This document shows positions 17,833 through 27,920 of a stretch of 64,000 bases of DNA, piece by piece. The notes beneath the pieces were generated by a model, which was not told the DNA's origin, searched no databases, and saw nothing but the letters and a program-made list of their open reading frames with translations. This stretch comes from Acidiferrobacter thiooxydans (GTDB taxonomy: Bacteria; Pseudomonadota; Gammaproteobacteria; Acidiferrobacterales; Acidiferrobacteraceae): positions 456,001-520,000 of the forward strand of contig NZ_PSYR01000001.1 of the NCBI RefSeq assembly GCF_003333315.1, written 5' to 3'. Every line of letters begins with the position of its first letter. Position 1 is the first letter of the stretch. Position numbers and translations under genes: made by a program.

Positions 17833-19962
17833 ATGGTGGCGAGACTATCCAAAAAGAAGGGGGTCGTTTTGGATCAGCCGACCGAAGAGCTGGCGTCCTT
17901 GGGCAGCGGGCAAGGCGAACGGTTCGTCGAGGTGCAGCCGGCACCCAAAAAACGCGCCAAGGCCGAGCGCGGCAAGAAGGGATCACGCGTCGGCCGCAGC
18001 ATGACCGGCATCTCAGTGCTGCTTCTGTTGATGGTCATGTCGCTCGTCGGGGTCGCGATTTTGTTCGGTTCGGAGGCCCAGCAGGCCAATCGCGACTCGA
18101 AGTATATCGAGCAGTCCGACCAGTTGCTCATGTTGTCGCAGCGTATCGCGAAGGATGCGGCGGCGACGATGCTCGGCGAGGAAAGCGCGTTTAGTGACCT
18201 CAAGCGCGCGCGTCTCGACTACCAGAACATCATCGACAGTCTGAAGGACGGTAACGTAAGCCTCGGCATACCGCCCAGCCCGATGATAGTTCGGCCGGCG
18301 CTCATGGCGCTCAATACCACCTGGCTCGGCGTGCGCCATCATGTCGATCAGATCATAAAAGAGGAAGAGCCGTCGCTCATGATGCACGACTATGTGGCGA
18401 CGGTGAACCAGACCGCGCCCATGTTGCTCGCCTTGTGGGATGAGATCGTGACGCGCGGCATGCGGGCCCATATGCCGCCTCATCTGATCTATCTTGCGGC
18501 GCGTCAAGGCATGCTGAGCCAGCGTATCACGATGGAGGTGAATCTGTTCGCCGAAGGCGGCAGCGCGGCGGCCGTGGCGGCCGCGGAATTCGGTGAGGAT
18601 ACGAAGCTCTTCAAGCAGACCCAGACGCAATTGGGACCGGAGCTTCCGGCGGTCACGCACGCCAAGTTCGAGCGCGCCGTGCGTACCTTCTCGGCCATGG
18701 ACGACAGCGTGCAAGGCATTCTGGCCGATGCCGCTCCGTTGTTCGTCGCGCAGCGCGCGGGTGCCAAGATCTTCCATAGCAGCAACAAGCTGCTCGCGCA
18801 AAGCCGCGCCCTCGTTGCGGGCTATATGGCGCTTTCGCATAAGCGCCGGTTCGAGAAGTACGCCGGTTACGCCCTGGCGGGGTTATCGCTCGTGTTCCTT
18901 TTGTTGCTCGGGCGCAAACTTGTCGGCGACGAGCGGATGCGGGCGCGCCAGAGCGCCAACCAGAACCGCGAGACGCAAGACGCGATCCTGAAGCTGCTCG
19001 ATGAGATGGGCGACCTCGCCGACGGTGACCTGACCATCCAGCCGCAGGTGACGGAGCAGATCACGGGCGCCATCGCCGACTCCATCAACTACGCCGTAAA
19101 GGAGATGCGTAACGTCGTGTACCGCATCAATACCACGGCGCAAGAGGTGGCGAGCGCCTCGAACCGCAGCCGCCGGACTGCGGCGGAGCTGAATGACGCC
19201 GCCACGCGCCAGGCCGCGCAGATCCTGGCGACCACCGAGCGCATCCGTACGATGGCAAAGTCCATGGACGATATGTCGCAGAGCGCGGGACGATCCGCAG
19301 AGGTGGCGCAGGGTTCGGTGTTGACCGCCAAACGCGGCGCCGAGGCCGTGCAGAACACGATCAAGGGCATGGATGAGATGCGCGAGCAGATCCAGGAAAC
19401 TGCCAAGCGCATCAAGCGTCTCGGCGAGAGCTCGCAGCAGATCGGGGAAATCGTGGAGCTCATCAACGACATTGCCGAACAGACCAATATCCTGTCGCTG
19501 AACGCCGCCATTCAGGCGGCCATGGCCGGAGACGCGGGGCGCGGCTTCGCGGTGGTCGCAGATGAAGTGCAAAGGCTTGCGGAGCGCTCGGGGGCGGCAA
19601 CCAAGCAGATCGCGGATCTCGTGAAGACCATTCAGGCCGATACCAACGAGGCTGTAAGTTCCATGGAGAAGGCCACGAACGGCGTGGTCGAGGGTACGCG
19701 CCTTGCGGATGCCGCGGGCCAGGCGCTCGGCCAGATCGAATCGGTGTCAGAGCAACTGTCGGGACTTATCGTGCGTATCGCCAAGGACGCGCGCGCGCAG
19801 TCCGAGGCGGCGACAACCGTCTCGACCAGCATGACCGAGATCCAGGAGGCGACGGCGACCACATCGGCAGGGACTCAACAGACCGCCGAATCGATTGCCA
19901 AACTCTCCGATCTCGTGGGCGAACTGCAGGCATCGGTTGCGGGCTTCAAGCTGCCGGCTTGA
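17833..19962 (+). CDS. pilJ: Methyl-accepting chemotaxis protein PilJ
   Basis: A 709-residue receptor. A 55-residue basic cytoplasmic N-terminus precedes a first membrane span (about 56-78), then a periplasmic region with two PilJ-type helical sensor modules, a second span at about 343-362, a HAMP region, and a long cytoplasmic signalling coil. The hairpin tip contains [17 protein letters not shown] and [16 protein letters not shown]. It senses pilus or surface signals for the Pil-Chp system. No methyltransferase or methylesterase gene is in this cluster, although Glu/Gln methylation-type heptads are present. Confidence 0.95.
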   Translation: MVARLSKKKGVVLDQPTEELASLGSGQGERFVEVQPAPKKRAKAERGKKGSRVGRSMTGISVLLLLMVMSLVGVAILFGSEAQQANRDSKYIEQSDQLLMLSQRIAKDAAATMLGEESAFSDLKRARLDYQNIIDSLKDGNVSLGIPPSPMIVRPALMALNTTWLGVRHHVDQIIKEEEPSLMMHDYVATVNQTAPMLLALWDEIVTRGMRAHMPPHLIYLAARQGMLSQRITMEVNLFAEGGSAAAVAAAEFGEDTKLFKQTQTQLGPELPAVTHAKFERAVRTFSAMDDSVQGILADAAPLFVAQRAGAKIFHSSNKLLAQSRALVAGYMALSHKRRFEKYAGYALAGLSLVFLLLLGRKLVGDERMRARQSANQNRETQDAILKLLDEMGDLADGDLTIQPQVTEQITGAIADSINYAVKEMRNVVYRINTTAQEVASASNRSRRTAAELNDAATRQAAQILATTERIRTMAKSMDDMSQSAGRSAEVAQGSVLTAKRGAEAVQNTIKGMDEMREQIQETAKRIKRLGESSQQIGEIVELINDIAEQTNILSLNAAIQAAMAGDAGRGFAVVADEVQRLAERSGAATKQIADLVKTIQADTNEAVSSMEKATNGVVEGTRLADAAGQALGQIESVSEQLSGLIVRIAKDARAQSEAATTVSTSMTEIQEATATTSAGTQQTAESIAKLSDLVGELQASVAGFKLPA

Positions 19963-19988
19963 GGGCTGGCGTGCCGGCCGGGGGTAAG

Positions 19989-22900
19989 ATGGTCACCGAA
20001 AGCAGTATCGATCTCGGGACGCTGGGATGGGTCAAAGACGAGATAGATGAGACCCTAAAGCAGGCGCGGCTTGCGCTCGAGGCCTTCGTGGAGCACCGCT
20101 CCGACGAGGCCAAGCTCAGGCTGTGCGCGAGCTACCTCCATCAGGTGAGCGGCACCCTGAAGATGGTCGAGGTCGATGCCCTGGCAGACCTCGTGGGCGA
20201 GGCCGAGGCCTCGGTGCAGGCCCTGCTCGCCACGACCGAGCCACCTCGCGAGGAGGTCCTGGAGCCGCTGGTACGTGCGCTGTTGCTGTTCCCGGATATC
20301 CTCGACCGGGTTCAAACCCGCGGTCTGGGCGACGGTCTTGCCCTGCTTGGGCTCGCCAACGAGTTGCGTGCTGGCCGGGGCGCCGAGCCGTTGCCCCCCC
20401 AGGCCTTCTTCCGGGTGGATCTTACGCCGCGGCCGCCAGGGGCGGCGGCCGCCGATGACGCGGGCTTCGTCGAGGCCTTTCGTCAACAGCGATCGCTGTT
20501 TCAAGCGGCGCTGTTGAAGTGGCTGAAGGGTGTCGCCGATGAGGAAAGCCGGCGCAGCCTGCCGGACCTCGTGCGCGGCTGGCGCGCATACGTCGCGTTC
20601 GCGCCCCTCGCCCAGTGTCTGTGGGTGGCCGAGGCATTTCTGCGGCTTTTGATCGATGCACCCGATCCGCGCGTCGAGGACAAGAAACTGATCTCGCGCC
20701 TCGACCAACTTCTCAAGCGTTTTGCCGACGGCCAGGATCGGGGCGGCAGCCGTAGCGCCTGCGAGCGATTGACGCGCGACATGCTATTTGTGCTGCGCGA
20801 GGGTGTATCGTCCGATCCCGTAATCACGGCCGTCCGTGAGGCCTTCGGTCTCGCGGGGCCGGCCCCTGATGAGTCCACCGAGGTCTCCATGGCCGCGCTG
20901 CGGTCGATTGCGAGCGCGCTGAGTCAGGAGATCGCGCAGGCGCAGTCGTTGCTGTCGCGCTGCTTCGATCCGCACGAAACGACAGACGATGCCAATGGCC
21001 AGCTGGTGCTGCTGCTCGACAAGATGGCCAAGACCTTCGCGACCCTCGAGGTCGCACCGCTGGGTGGACTGGCCGCGGCGATCGCTGAGGCCTGCCGGGC
21101 GCTGGCCGACGGGCGTCTCCAAAAGTCCGGGGCCGTGGCCATGGCCCTGGCCCAGGGGCTTTTGCAGATCGAGAGCGCGGCGCGCGAGATCCCTTATGGG
21201 GCCTCCGGTTGGCGGCTGGGGATCGACGAACAGACGCGGGTGTTGGTGAATCTCGCATCGCTGCCGGACACGAGCGGCATGGAGGTCTCCGAGGGGCCCC
21301 TGTCGGCGCAGGACAGGCGCCAGCTGGTGGGGGCGGTGTCCACCGAGATCCGTGCCAATCTCGCGCGTATCGAGGAGGCCTTCCTGGCATTTGTCGCCTC
21401 TCCGCGGGATCGCGAGGGATTGGCGGAGGTGCCGACCCTGGCGGCGCAGGTCGAGGCGGCCTTCCAGGTGCTCGAGGAGGAGCCCGCCTCTGATCTGGCG
21501 CGTGCCCTCCATGGGGCCCTGAACCGTCTGGCGCAGGGCCATTTGGCCCCCGGCGGGGCGTTTGCCGAGGCCCTGGCCGCCGCGGTCGCCGGTCTCGAGG
21601 CGCATGTCAACGGACTGGAGCGCGGCCGTCCCTTGCGTCCCGCGGAGCTTACCGACCTGGCGCGACCCTTGAACGAGATCGTGCGCGAAGAGCCCGCCCG
21701 TGAGGCCGTGCCGCCTCAGGCGCCGGCGGTGGCGGGCCCACAGCTCGCCATAGATCCTGAGATCCTGCCGGTATTTCTCGAGGACGCGCATCAGGCAGTA
21801 GCGCAGCTCGATGAGGCGTTGTCGGCGTGGCGTGCCGACTTGTCCGATGAAAACGCCGTGACCGTCGCGCGCCGCGCGTTTCATACCCTGAAGGGTAGCG
21901 GACGCATGGTGGAGGCCGGTGAGATTGCCGAGCTCTCCTATGATGCCGAGACGCTCTTGAACAAGATCCGCGCCCGCGAACAGGCCGTCAGCCCTGCCGC
22001 GCTCACCTGGGTGGCGCGCGCCCATGAGGTGGTACGGGATTGGGTGGCGGCCGTGGAGCAGGGCCAAGGACTCCCGGAGATGGCGGTCGTTCGCGATGCC
22101 CTCCAGGCCTTGGCGGCGGGGCGCGAGCCATCCCCGGCAACGCCCGTGCCGGACACGGCCGCGGGCCCCATCACTCTGCTGGCCGAGGGCGATGGCGTCG
22201 TGGTGCTGTCCGGCGAGGGCGCGGCCTGCGGCGACGAGATCCTGGTCCCGGGCGACGAGGGATTGGATGGCGTCGCACACACCGCCTCGCCGCCCCACGC
22301 GTCACCGCTTTTTGCCGATCCCTTGCTGCGCGATATCTTCGTCGCCGAGACGCGCGACCACCTGCGCGTGTTGGCGGCCGTGCTCGCCGATGGCCCTCAA
22401 CATCCGGTGTCAGCCGATCTATTGCGCGCCGTGCATACGATGCAGGGAAGCGCCCGTTCCGTGGCGCTCCTGGCTATGGCCGACTCATGCGCCGGTCTGG
22501 AGCGTTGCCTTCAGGCCCGCGAGATCGATCAAAAACCGCTCGGGACCGAGGCTGCCGACCTCTTGGGGTGCCTAGCGGTCGCCATCGAGGGCGTGCTCGC
22601 CGCCCTGGGCGACAACGGCGATCCGGACGCGCCGCTTGCGGCCCTTGCGGAACGTCTGGACGCGCTCACGCGGGAGGGGCTGCCGCACCCCGGGCTCACC
22701 TGGTGGCAAAAGAATCTGGCGTTGCAGGAGGGGGTGCGCGAGGCTGTACCCGGGGAGTCCGATGGACAGGGCGTACCCGAGGGCGCGGTGGTAAGCGCCC
22801 TACCCGGGGAACGCTCGGGGAGTCCGATCGAGGCCCTTCAGTCCGCCGACCCGGTGGTATTTCCCGGAGCGGATGCGCCGTACGAGGCGATCGACCCCGA

Positions 22901-25193
22901 GCTGCGCGCCATTTTTCGCGACGAGGCGCGCGATCTTCTGGACAGCCTGGAGGCGGCCCTTGGCCAGTGGCGGGAATACCGGGACCGCGACGACCTGCTC
23001 GATGCGCTAAAGCGGGTCCTGCACACCTTGAAGGGCGGCGCACGCATGTGCGGGGCCGCGCGCATGGGCGATGTGGCGCATGCAACAGAAGACCTCCTGC
23101 GCCGAGTCGAGGACGGCGAACAGCCACGCGACGAGCGGCTGTTTGCCTTGTTGGATGCCGCTGCCGAACATCTGGGTGGGCTCTATAACGCCTTCGTGTC
23201 GGGCCGCGATGTCCTGGGCGAGAACATCACGCGGGCCTTGATGGCGAGCTTGTCGGCGGACAATCCGCCCGATGGGGGGTTTGTCGCGCCGCCTCCGGTT
23301 CCCGTACCGGCAGCGGCGCCAGCCGCCACCATCGTGGCGTCGCCGGCGCTAAACGACCCCGCCGAGGATCTCTTCAAGGCCGAGGCGGCCAGTCAGGTGC
23401 GCGTGCATACGGCGCTTCTCGACCGGTTGGTAGCCTATGCCGGAGAGGTCAGTATCGCGCGGGCCCGCATGGAGCAGCAGATCTTCAGCTTGAAAGGGCA
23501 TCTGGCGGAGCTAAACGGCAACGTCAAGCGTTTCCGGGACCAGGTCCGTGAACTCGAGATCCAGGCCGAGTCCCAGATCGTGTCGCGCGCGCGCATCGAC
23601 GAGGGCAATGTCGCCCCGGATTTCGATCCCCTGGAGTTCGATCGCTACTCGCGACTCCAGCATCTGTCGCGAGGTCTGACCGAGAACCTGCACGATTTGA
23701 TCACCGTGCACGGCACGCTCGATGCCGTGGCAAGTCAGGCGGAGGCCGTCCTTCAGCAGCAGGCGCGTGTGAATACCGAGCTTCAAGAGGGGCTCATGCG
23801 TACGCGCATGGTGCGATTCGCCACCCAGGCCCACAGGTTACGGCAGATCGTCCGGCAGACGGCGCGCGAGCTCAATAAACGCGCCGAGCTTGTCCTGGCC
23901 GCTGCCGATGTCGAGCTCGACCGCCACCTGTTGGAACGTATGATCGGCCCGTTCGAACACATGATCCGCAATGCCATCGACCACGGGTTGGAGCCCGCCG
24001 CGGAACGGGAGCGTCTCGGAAAGCGCCCAGTGGGCACTATTACCATACAGGCCGTACAGGAGAGCGGGGAGATCGTGATCCGGGTGTCGGATGATGGCGC
24101 CGGGCTCAATGTCGAGCGCATACGCGCCAAGGCCATCGAGCGCAAGCTCGTGCCGACGGCGGCACTGGTCAGCGATGAGCAGGTCATGCAGTTCATCCTG
24201 CTGCCCGGTTTCTCGACCGCCGCTAGGATCACCCATCTGTCGGGTCGTGGCGTCGGCATGGATGTCGTGCATAGCGAGGTCAAGAAGTTGGGAGGCGCGA
24301 TCAGCGTCGACACCCAGGCTGGCCGGGGAACGACCTTCGTCATCCGGTTGCCGCTCACGCTGTCGATCACCCAGGCGCTGATGGTGGGGTGCGGCGATCA
24401 GATGTTTGCGATCCCGCTTGCTGCGATCGTCAATATCGTGGAGGCGCCGGCCGGGGCGATCATGGAGGCGCTGGCCGGCGACCACCCGAATCTGCGCTAC
24501 GGGGGCCGCGACTACCCGTTCATGGATCTCGGGGCGCGCCTCGGTATCCCTCGCGGAGGTGTCTGGCCGCGCAAGTTGCCGGTGCTGCTGCTGCGGCTTG
24601 ATACGCGGGAGGTCGCAGTCGGGGTGGATAGCCTGTTTGGGACGCGCGAGATTGTGGTCAAGTCCCTCGGCCCGCAACTAGGCGAGATCCGCGGGCTTTT
24701 CGGGGCGACCATCATGGGAGATGGGCGCGTACTGCTGATTCTCGACATCCCGGCACTATGGAACGAAGCCGAGGGCCTGCGTGTCAACACGATCGCCGCC
24801 GAGGCACCGGCCGTGGAACGACCGTATGTCCTGGTCGTCGATGATTCCCTGACCGTGCGCAAGGTCACGACCCGCTTCCTGCAAAAGCAGGGTTATGATG
24901 CCGCGACCGCGAAGGATGGCATCGAGGCCCTGGAACAGCTGCGCGATCGTATCCCGGATGTCATGCTCGTGGATATCGAGATGCCGCGTATGGACGGCTA
25001 CGAGCTCACAGCGCGGGTGCGCGCCGACACGCGTCTGCGCCATGTCCCGATCGTCATGATCACGTCGCGCTCGGGTCGCAAGCACCGTGAACATGCCATG
25101 GCGCTCGGCGTCGACGTCTATCTTGGGAAGCCGTACCAGGAGGAGGATCTGCGCCAGGAGATCGAGGGATTGTTGCGACGGGGCCATTCATGA
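19989..25193 (+). CDS. chpA: ChpA/PilL hybrid chemotaxis histidine kinase
   Basis: A 1734-residue CheA-type kinase. At least four Hpt-like sites have a histidine: H51 (SYLHQVSGT), H632 (FHTLKGSG), H816 (VHTMQGSA) and H1012 (LHTLKGGA). A further helical block around 440-500 lacks one. Then come a dimerisation region, HATPase_c (RNAIDHG with N1328, DDGAGL, GRGVGMDVV), a CheW domain, and a C-terminal receiver with phosphoacceptor D1662 (VDIEMPRMDGYEL). ATG 19989 follows GGGGGTAAG; the TTG at 19959 overlaps the pilJ stop and is less likely. P. aeruginosa ChpA has more Xpt domains, so this is a reduced version. The stop overlaps the next gene by 4 bases. Confidence 0.95.
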   Translation: MVTESSIDLGTLGWVKDEIDETLKQARLALEAFVEHRSDEAKLRLCASYLHQVSGTLKMVEVDALADLVGEAEASVQALLATTEPPREEVLEPLVRALLLFPDILDRVQTRGLGDGLALLGLANELRAGRGAEPLPPQAFFRVDLTPRPPGAAAADDAGFVEAFRQQRSLFQAALLKWLKGVADEESRRSLPDLVRGWRAYVAFAPLAQCLWVAEAFLRLLIDAPDPRVEDKKLISRLDQLLKRFADGQDRGGSRSACERLTRDMLFVLREGVSSDPVITAVREAFGLAGPAPDESTEVSMAALRSIASALSQEIAQAQSLLSRCFDPHETTDDANGQLVLLLDKMAKTFATLEVAPLGGLAAAIAEACRALADGRLQKSGAVAMALAQGLLQIESAAREIPYGASGWRLGIDEQTRVLVNLASLPDTSGMEVSEGPLSAQDRRQLVGAVSTEIRANLARIEEAFLAFVASPRDREGLAEVPTLAAQVEAAFQVLEEEPASDLARALHGALNRLAQGHLAPGGAFAEALAAAVAGLEAHVNGLERGRPLRPAELTDLARPLNEIVREEPAREAVPPQAPAVAGPQLAIDPEILPVFLEDAHQAVAQLDEALSAWRADLSDENAVTVARRAFHTLKGSGRMVEAGEIAELSYDAETLLNKIRAREQAVSPAALTWVARAHEVVRDWVAAVEQGQGLPEMAVVRDALQALAAGREPSPATPVPDTAAGPITLLAEGDGVVVLSGEGAACGDEILVPGDEGLDGVAHTASPPHASPLFADPLLRDIFVAETRDHLRVLAAVLADGPQHPVSADLLRAVHTMQGSARSVALLAMADSCAGLERCLQAREIDQKPLGTEAADLLGCLAVAIEGVLAALGDNGDPDAPLAALAERLDALTREGLPHPGLTWWQKNLALQEGVREAVPGESDGQGVPEGAVVSALPGERSGSPIEALQSADPVVFPGADAPYEAIDPELRAIFRDEARDLLDSLEAALGQWREYRDRDDLLDALKRVLHTLKGGARMCGAARMGDVAHATEDLLRRVEDGEQPRDERLFALLDAAAEHLGGLYNAFVSGRDVLGENITRALMASLSADNPPDGGFVAPPPVPVPAAAPAATIVASPALNDPAEDLFKAEAASQVRVHTALLDRLVAYAGEVSIARARMEQQIFSLKGHLAELNGNVKRFRDQVRELEIQAESQIVSRARIDEGNVAPDFDPLEFDRYSRLQHLSRGLTENLHDLITVHGTLDAVASQAEAVLQQQARVNTELQEGLMRTRMVRFATQAHRLRQIVRQTARELNKRAELVLAAADVELDRHLLERMIGPFEHMIRNAIDHGLEPAAERERLGKRPVGTITIQAVQESGEIVIRVSDDGAGLNVERIRAKAIERKLVPTAALVSDEQVMQFILLPGFSTAARITHLSGRGVGMDVVHSEVKKLGGAISVDTQAGRGTTFVIRLPLTLSITQALMVGCGDQMFAIPLAAIVNIVEAPAGAIMEALAGDHPNLRYGGRDYPFMDLGARLGIPRGGVWPRKLPVLLLRLDTREVAVGVDSLFGTREIVVKSLGPQLGEIRGLFGATIMGDGRVLLILDIPALWNEAEGLRVNTIAAEAPAVERPYVLVVDDSLTVRKVTTRFLQKQGYDAATAKDGIEALEQLRDRIPDVMLVDIEMPRMDGYELTARVRADTRLRHVPIVMITSRSGRKHREHAMALGVDVYLGKPYQEEDLRQEIEGLLRRGHS

Positions 25194-25645
25194 CCGACCT
25201 GCGCCATTACCTGCAGTTGCGGTTTGCCGGGCAGGTCTTTCTCATGCCCAACCTCCCGGACATCCTTGTTGAGCCGCGCGAGAATATGCAGGTCGAGCGC
25301 ACCGGGCGGGCCGCGGCGCAGCGTACCGTCCAAGGCGTATCGTGGCTTGCCTATGCCCTGGGGCCGGATTGGGCGCCGCTCCCTGAAAGCGGCTGGACGC
25401 GGGCGGTGTTCCTTGGGGTCGGCACGGCGCGGCCGGTCGGCCTCCTGGTGGATGATCTGCATCTCTTGCCGGCCGGCGATTTGCGTATCGCGCCGTTCAC
25501 GCCGCTCGGGCCGGCACCGGTTCCCGGGCAGCATCTCTTCCCAGGGGCGGCGGTGGGCCGGAACGACCTGACTCTGGTGTTGGCGACCGACGCCGTGGCT
25601 TCTTATCTGCGCGCCTTGGAGGGTGACCATGGCCTTGGCCAGTGA
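25190..25645 (+). CDS. Small degenerate CheW-like protein in Pil-Chp operon
   Basis: A 151-residue protein starting at ATG 25190, overlapping chpA by 4 bases. I do not recognise it by name. The C-terminal half (RPVGLLVDDLHLLPAGDLRI) has the spacing of the second CheW subdomain, while the N-terminal half (residues 1-70) matches little. Its position suggests an accessory adaptor of the chemosensory array. The last 17 bases overlap the next gene. Confidence 0.55.
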   Translation: MTDLRHYLQLRFAGQVFLMPNLPDILVEPRENMQVERTGRAAAQRTVQGVSWLAYALGPDWAPLPESGWTRAVFLGVGTARPVGLLVDDLHLLPAGDLRIAPFTPLGPAPVPGQHLFPGAAVGRNDLTLVLATDAVASYLRALEGDHGLGQ

Positions 25646-26120
25646 TCGTGTCCATGCCCTGTTGTTACCCGTTTGCGACCGTTACCTGTTGGTGCCAAGC
25701 GCGCTGGTCGCGGAGGTTGGGGTGGTGGAGAGGTTGACGCCGCTCCCCTTGAGTCCGTCGTGGGTGCTGGGCGTGATGAGCTGGCGTTCACGACCCATTG
25801 CAGTGTGTGACCTGGGCCGTTTCTGGGGGCCGCCCGCCACCATCGGGCCCAAGTCGCGGGTCGCGGTCTTTTATCCGCTCCCGGGCCGCGCGCCCACGGA
25901 ATTTTTCGCGATCCTGACCAATGCCGAGCCCCAGTCGCGGACGATAGAGGCGCCCTCCGTGCTGCTCACCGATGAGGACGCCGTGCATCCCTATCTTGCG
26001 GTGTCGCTCGATATCGACGGCAAGCGCGCCGGCATCCCGGATCTGGCCGGACTGAAGGAGCTTTTCTATGATCCCGTCGCGGCCGAGGCCCCGCTCAGTG
26101 TCGCCCCGGTAATCGCCTAA
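25629..26120 (+). CDS. chpC: ChpC-like CheW-domain protein
   Basis: A 163-residue single-domain CheW-like protein (LVPSALVAEVGVVERLTPLP, VLGVMSWRSRPIAVCDLGRFWG). It has the position and size of ChpC, an alternative adaptor of the P. aeruginosa Pil-Chp system. ATG 25629 follows GGAGGGTGACC, which makes the GTG at 25623 (inside the Shine-Dalgarno) unlikely. It is the last gene of the operon. Confidence 0.75.
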   Translation: MALASDRVHALLLPVCDRYLLVPSALVAEVGVVERLTPLPLSPSWVLGVMSWRSRPIAVCDLGRFWGPPATIGPKSRVAVFYPLPGRAPTEFFAILTNAEPQSRTIEAPSVLLTDEDAVHPYLAVSLDIDGKRAGIPDLAGLKELFYDPVAAEAPLSVAPVIA

Positions 26121-26128
26121 GCCGTCAA

Positions 26129-26405
26129 TCAGTAGCCCCAATAGATCTTCAGGAGACGGTCCTGCCCGCGGTATTGGCGCGCATGCGCGATCACGAAGCG
26201 CGGCAGGCCGAGCGCCTGAAACAGGCTTGCCGGCGCCCCAAGGAGCGCGTGCTGCAGCCGTGCGTATTGGGCGGCCGATAGGCCCGGGGCCGCGGACAGC
26301 GCAATGTTAGGGATCGGCGGGGTGGTGGTCACCACCGACAGATCGGCCCCTGCGCCATTTTGCGGGCGACGAGCGGTGTCGGGATCATGGCCGCGGCCAC
26401 GCGCC
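26129..26405 (-). pseudogene. Decayed C-terminal fragment of a PhnD-like periplasmic binding protein
   Basis: Antisense to the intergenic space. The last 70 or so codons read like the C-terminus of phosphate/phosphonate-type ABC binding proteins: TTPPIPNIALSAAPGLSAAQ, then LGLPRFVIAHARQY. Upstream, an adjacent frame gives VAAAMIPTPLVARKMAQG before a stop, so one frameshift near 26350 seems to separate the two parts. The N-terminal domain and signal peptide are absent. It is a remnant, not the 330-codon open frame that continues antisense through the redoxin gene. Confidence 0.45.
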
Positions 26406-26530
26406 GTCCATCGTACCCGACCCCCCGGACGACCACCCTGCGACTTATGTCCTACCGTTGAGTATAGACAGCAGTCGATCAAGGTGTGCCATAATGCAGC
26501 CCCCACGGCATGCCAGTTTGACGAGGCGCT

Positions 26531-27085
26531 ATGGTCAGTACAGAAACCCCGGTGTGCGACTTCGGGCGGCCCGCCCCCGATTTCGTCCTCCCGGCCACCG
26601 ACGGCCGCATCCTCAGTCTCGCCGATGTACGCGGTGAACGCGGTCTGCTCGTGATGTTTATCTGCAATCATTGTCCTTATGTGAAGGCGATCCGGGATCG
26701 TCTCATCCGTGACGCCGCGGCCTTGCGCGCGGAAGGTATCGGAAGCTGCGCCATCATGTCCAACGATCCGACGGATTATCCGGAGGATTCGTTTGCCAAC
26801 ATGCAGCGTATCGCGGAGGAGTACCACTTCCCGTTCCCCTACCTGTACGACGAGACGCAGGAGGTGGCGCGCCGCTTCGGGGCGGTGTGCACGCCGGATT
26901 TCTTCGGTTATGGGGCCGACCTTACGCTTCAATACCGGGGTCGGCTCGATGCGAGTCGCAAGGAGGCGGTAGCCGGCGCGCGTCGCGAGCTCTTCGAGGC
27001 CATGGTCCAGGTGGCACGTACCGGTCACGGGCCGCGTGAGCAGATCCCGAGCATCGGCTGCTCCATTAAATGGAAGGAGGCATGA
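26531..27085 (+). CDS. Thioredoxin-fold redoxin (AhpC/TSA-like)
   Basis: A 184-residue cytosolic protein of the peroxiredoxin/thioredoxin-like family. APDFVLPATDGR opens the fold, and MFICNHCPYVKAI carries a CxxC active site near residues 43-46. RRFGAVCTPDFF supplies the cis-Pro loop and an additional Cys. Family members are uncharacterised thiol-disulfide reductases or peroxiredoxin-like proteins. It is followed 4 bases later by the inositol-monophosphatase-like gene. Confidence 0.85.
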   Translation: MVSTETPVCDFGRPAPDFVLPATDGRILSLADVRGERGLLVMFICNHCPYVKAIRDRLIRDAAALRAEGIGSCAIMSNDPTDYPEDSFANMQRIAEEYHFPFPYLYDETQEVARRFGAVCTPDFFGYGADLTLQYRGRLDASRKEAVAGARRELFEAMVQVARTGHGPREQIPSIGCSIKWKEA

Positions 27086-27089
27086 ACCT

Positions 27090-27920
27090 TTGAGCGTCGA
27101 CCAGGGCCTCGATCTTCGCACCTATGCCGCGCTCGAGGTCCTGGAGGGTCTCGTTCAAGAGGTCGCGCATCGGGAGATCATGCCGCTTTTTGGCGTGAGC
27201 CGGTCGCGGCTGAAGGAAGATGGCAGCCTCGTGACCGCTGCCGATACCGCGGTCCAGGCCTGGCTTGCCGAGGAGCTGCGCATCCGCTGGCCGCAGTTTG
27301 CCCTGGTGGGCGAGGAGATGCCGGAGGCCGAACAACGCGCGGCGCTGCAGTCGGCGCATGGTGCATGGTGTCTCGACCCGCTCGACGGGACCACGAATTT
27401 CGTGAACCGCCTGCCATTTTTTGCGGTATCGCTCGCCCTGTTGCAAGACGGCGCGCCGACTCTAGGTATGGTTTATGACCCGGTGCGCAAGGAGTGTTTC
27501 AAGGCATTGCGTGGCCAAGGCGCCTGGTTGAACGGCGAACGCCTGCACGCGTTGGACTGGTCGCCGGCCTTACGGCGATGTGTGGCGCTGGTGGACTTCA
27601 AGCGACTGAAGCCCCGCCTCGCGGGGCGGCTGGGCATCGACCCGCCGTACGGGTCGCAACGTAACTGGGGTTCGTGCGCCCTCGAGTGGTGCTGGCTCGC
27701 GGCCGGGCGCGCCCATCTGTCCGTGCATGGGGGCCAGAAATTATGGGATTACGCGGCCGGCAGCCTGATCCTGCAGGAGGCAGGCGGGATCGCCACGACG
27801 CTCGAGGGGCGCCCGTTGCCTTACGATGGCCTCGCGCCGTCGTCGACGCTTGTGGCCCGTTCCCTGGATCTGTATGAGGCGTGGCGGACATGGATCAACC
27901 ATAATGCCGGAAGGCGTTAG
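27090..27920 (+). CDS. Inositol monophosphatase family protein (SuhB/CysQ-like)
   Basis: A 276-residue Mg-dependent sugar phosphatase-fold protein. Metal-binding motifs are VGEEMPE, WCLDPLDGTTNFVNRLP and KLWDYAAGSLILQEAGG. TTG 27090 has GGAGG upstream; the open frame goes up to 27036 inside the redoxin gene. The family includes inositol-1-phosphatase, PAP phosphatase and bacterial fructose-1,6-bisphosphatase-type enzymes. Its place directly before the Calvin genes suggests it could serve as an FBPase or SBPase; this is inference from context only. Confidence 0.85.
   Translation: MSVDQGLDLRTYAALEVLEGLVQEVAHREIMPLFGVSRSRLKEDGSLVTAADTAVQAWLAEELRIRWPQFALVGEEMPEAEQRAALQSAHGAWCLDPLDGTTNFVNRLPFFAVSLALLQDGAPTLGMVYDPVRKECFKALRGQGAWLNGERLHALDWSPALRRCVALVDFKRLKPRLAGRLGIDPPYGSQRNWGSCALEWCWLAAGRAHLSVHGGQKLWDYAAGSLILQEAGGIATTLEGRPLPYDGLAPSSTLVARSLDLYEAWRTWINHNAGRR

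Noticed and set aside
20784..22298. 504-codon open frame on the minus strand
   Set aside because: Entirely antisense to chpA, low-complexity composition and no ribosome site or motif.
22040..23188. 382-codon plus-strand frame inside chpA
   Set aside because: Gly/Arg-rich out-of-frame reading of the Hpt region with no motif.
26129..27121. 330-codon open frame taken as a full gene
   Set aside because: Only the last 70 or so codons look protein-like; the rest is antisense to the redoxin gene, so only a remnant was annotated.
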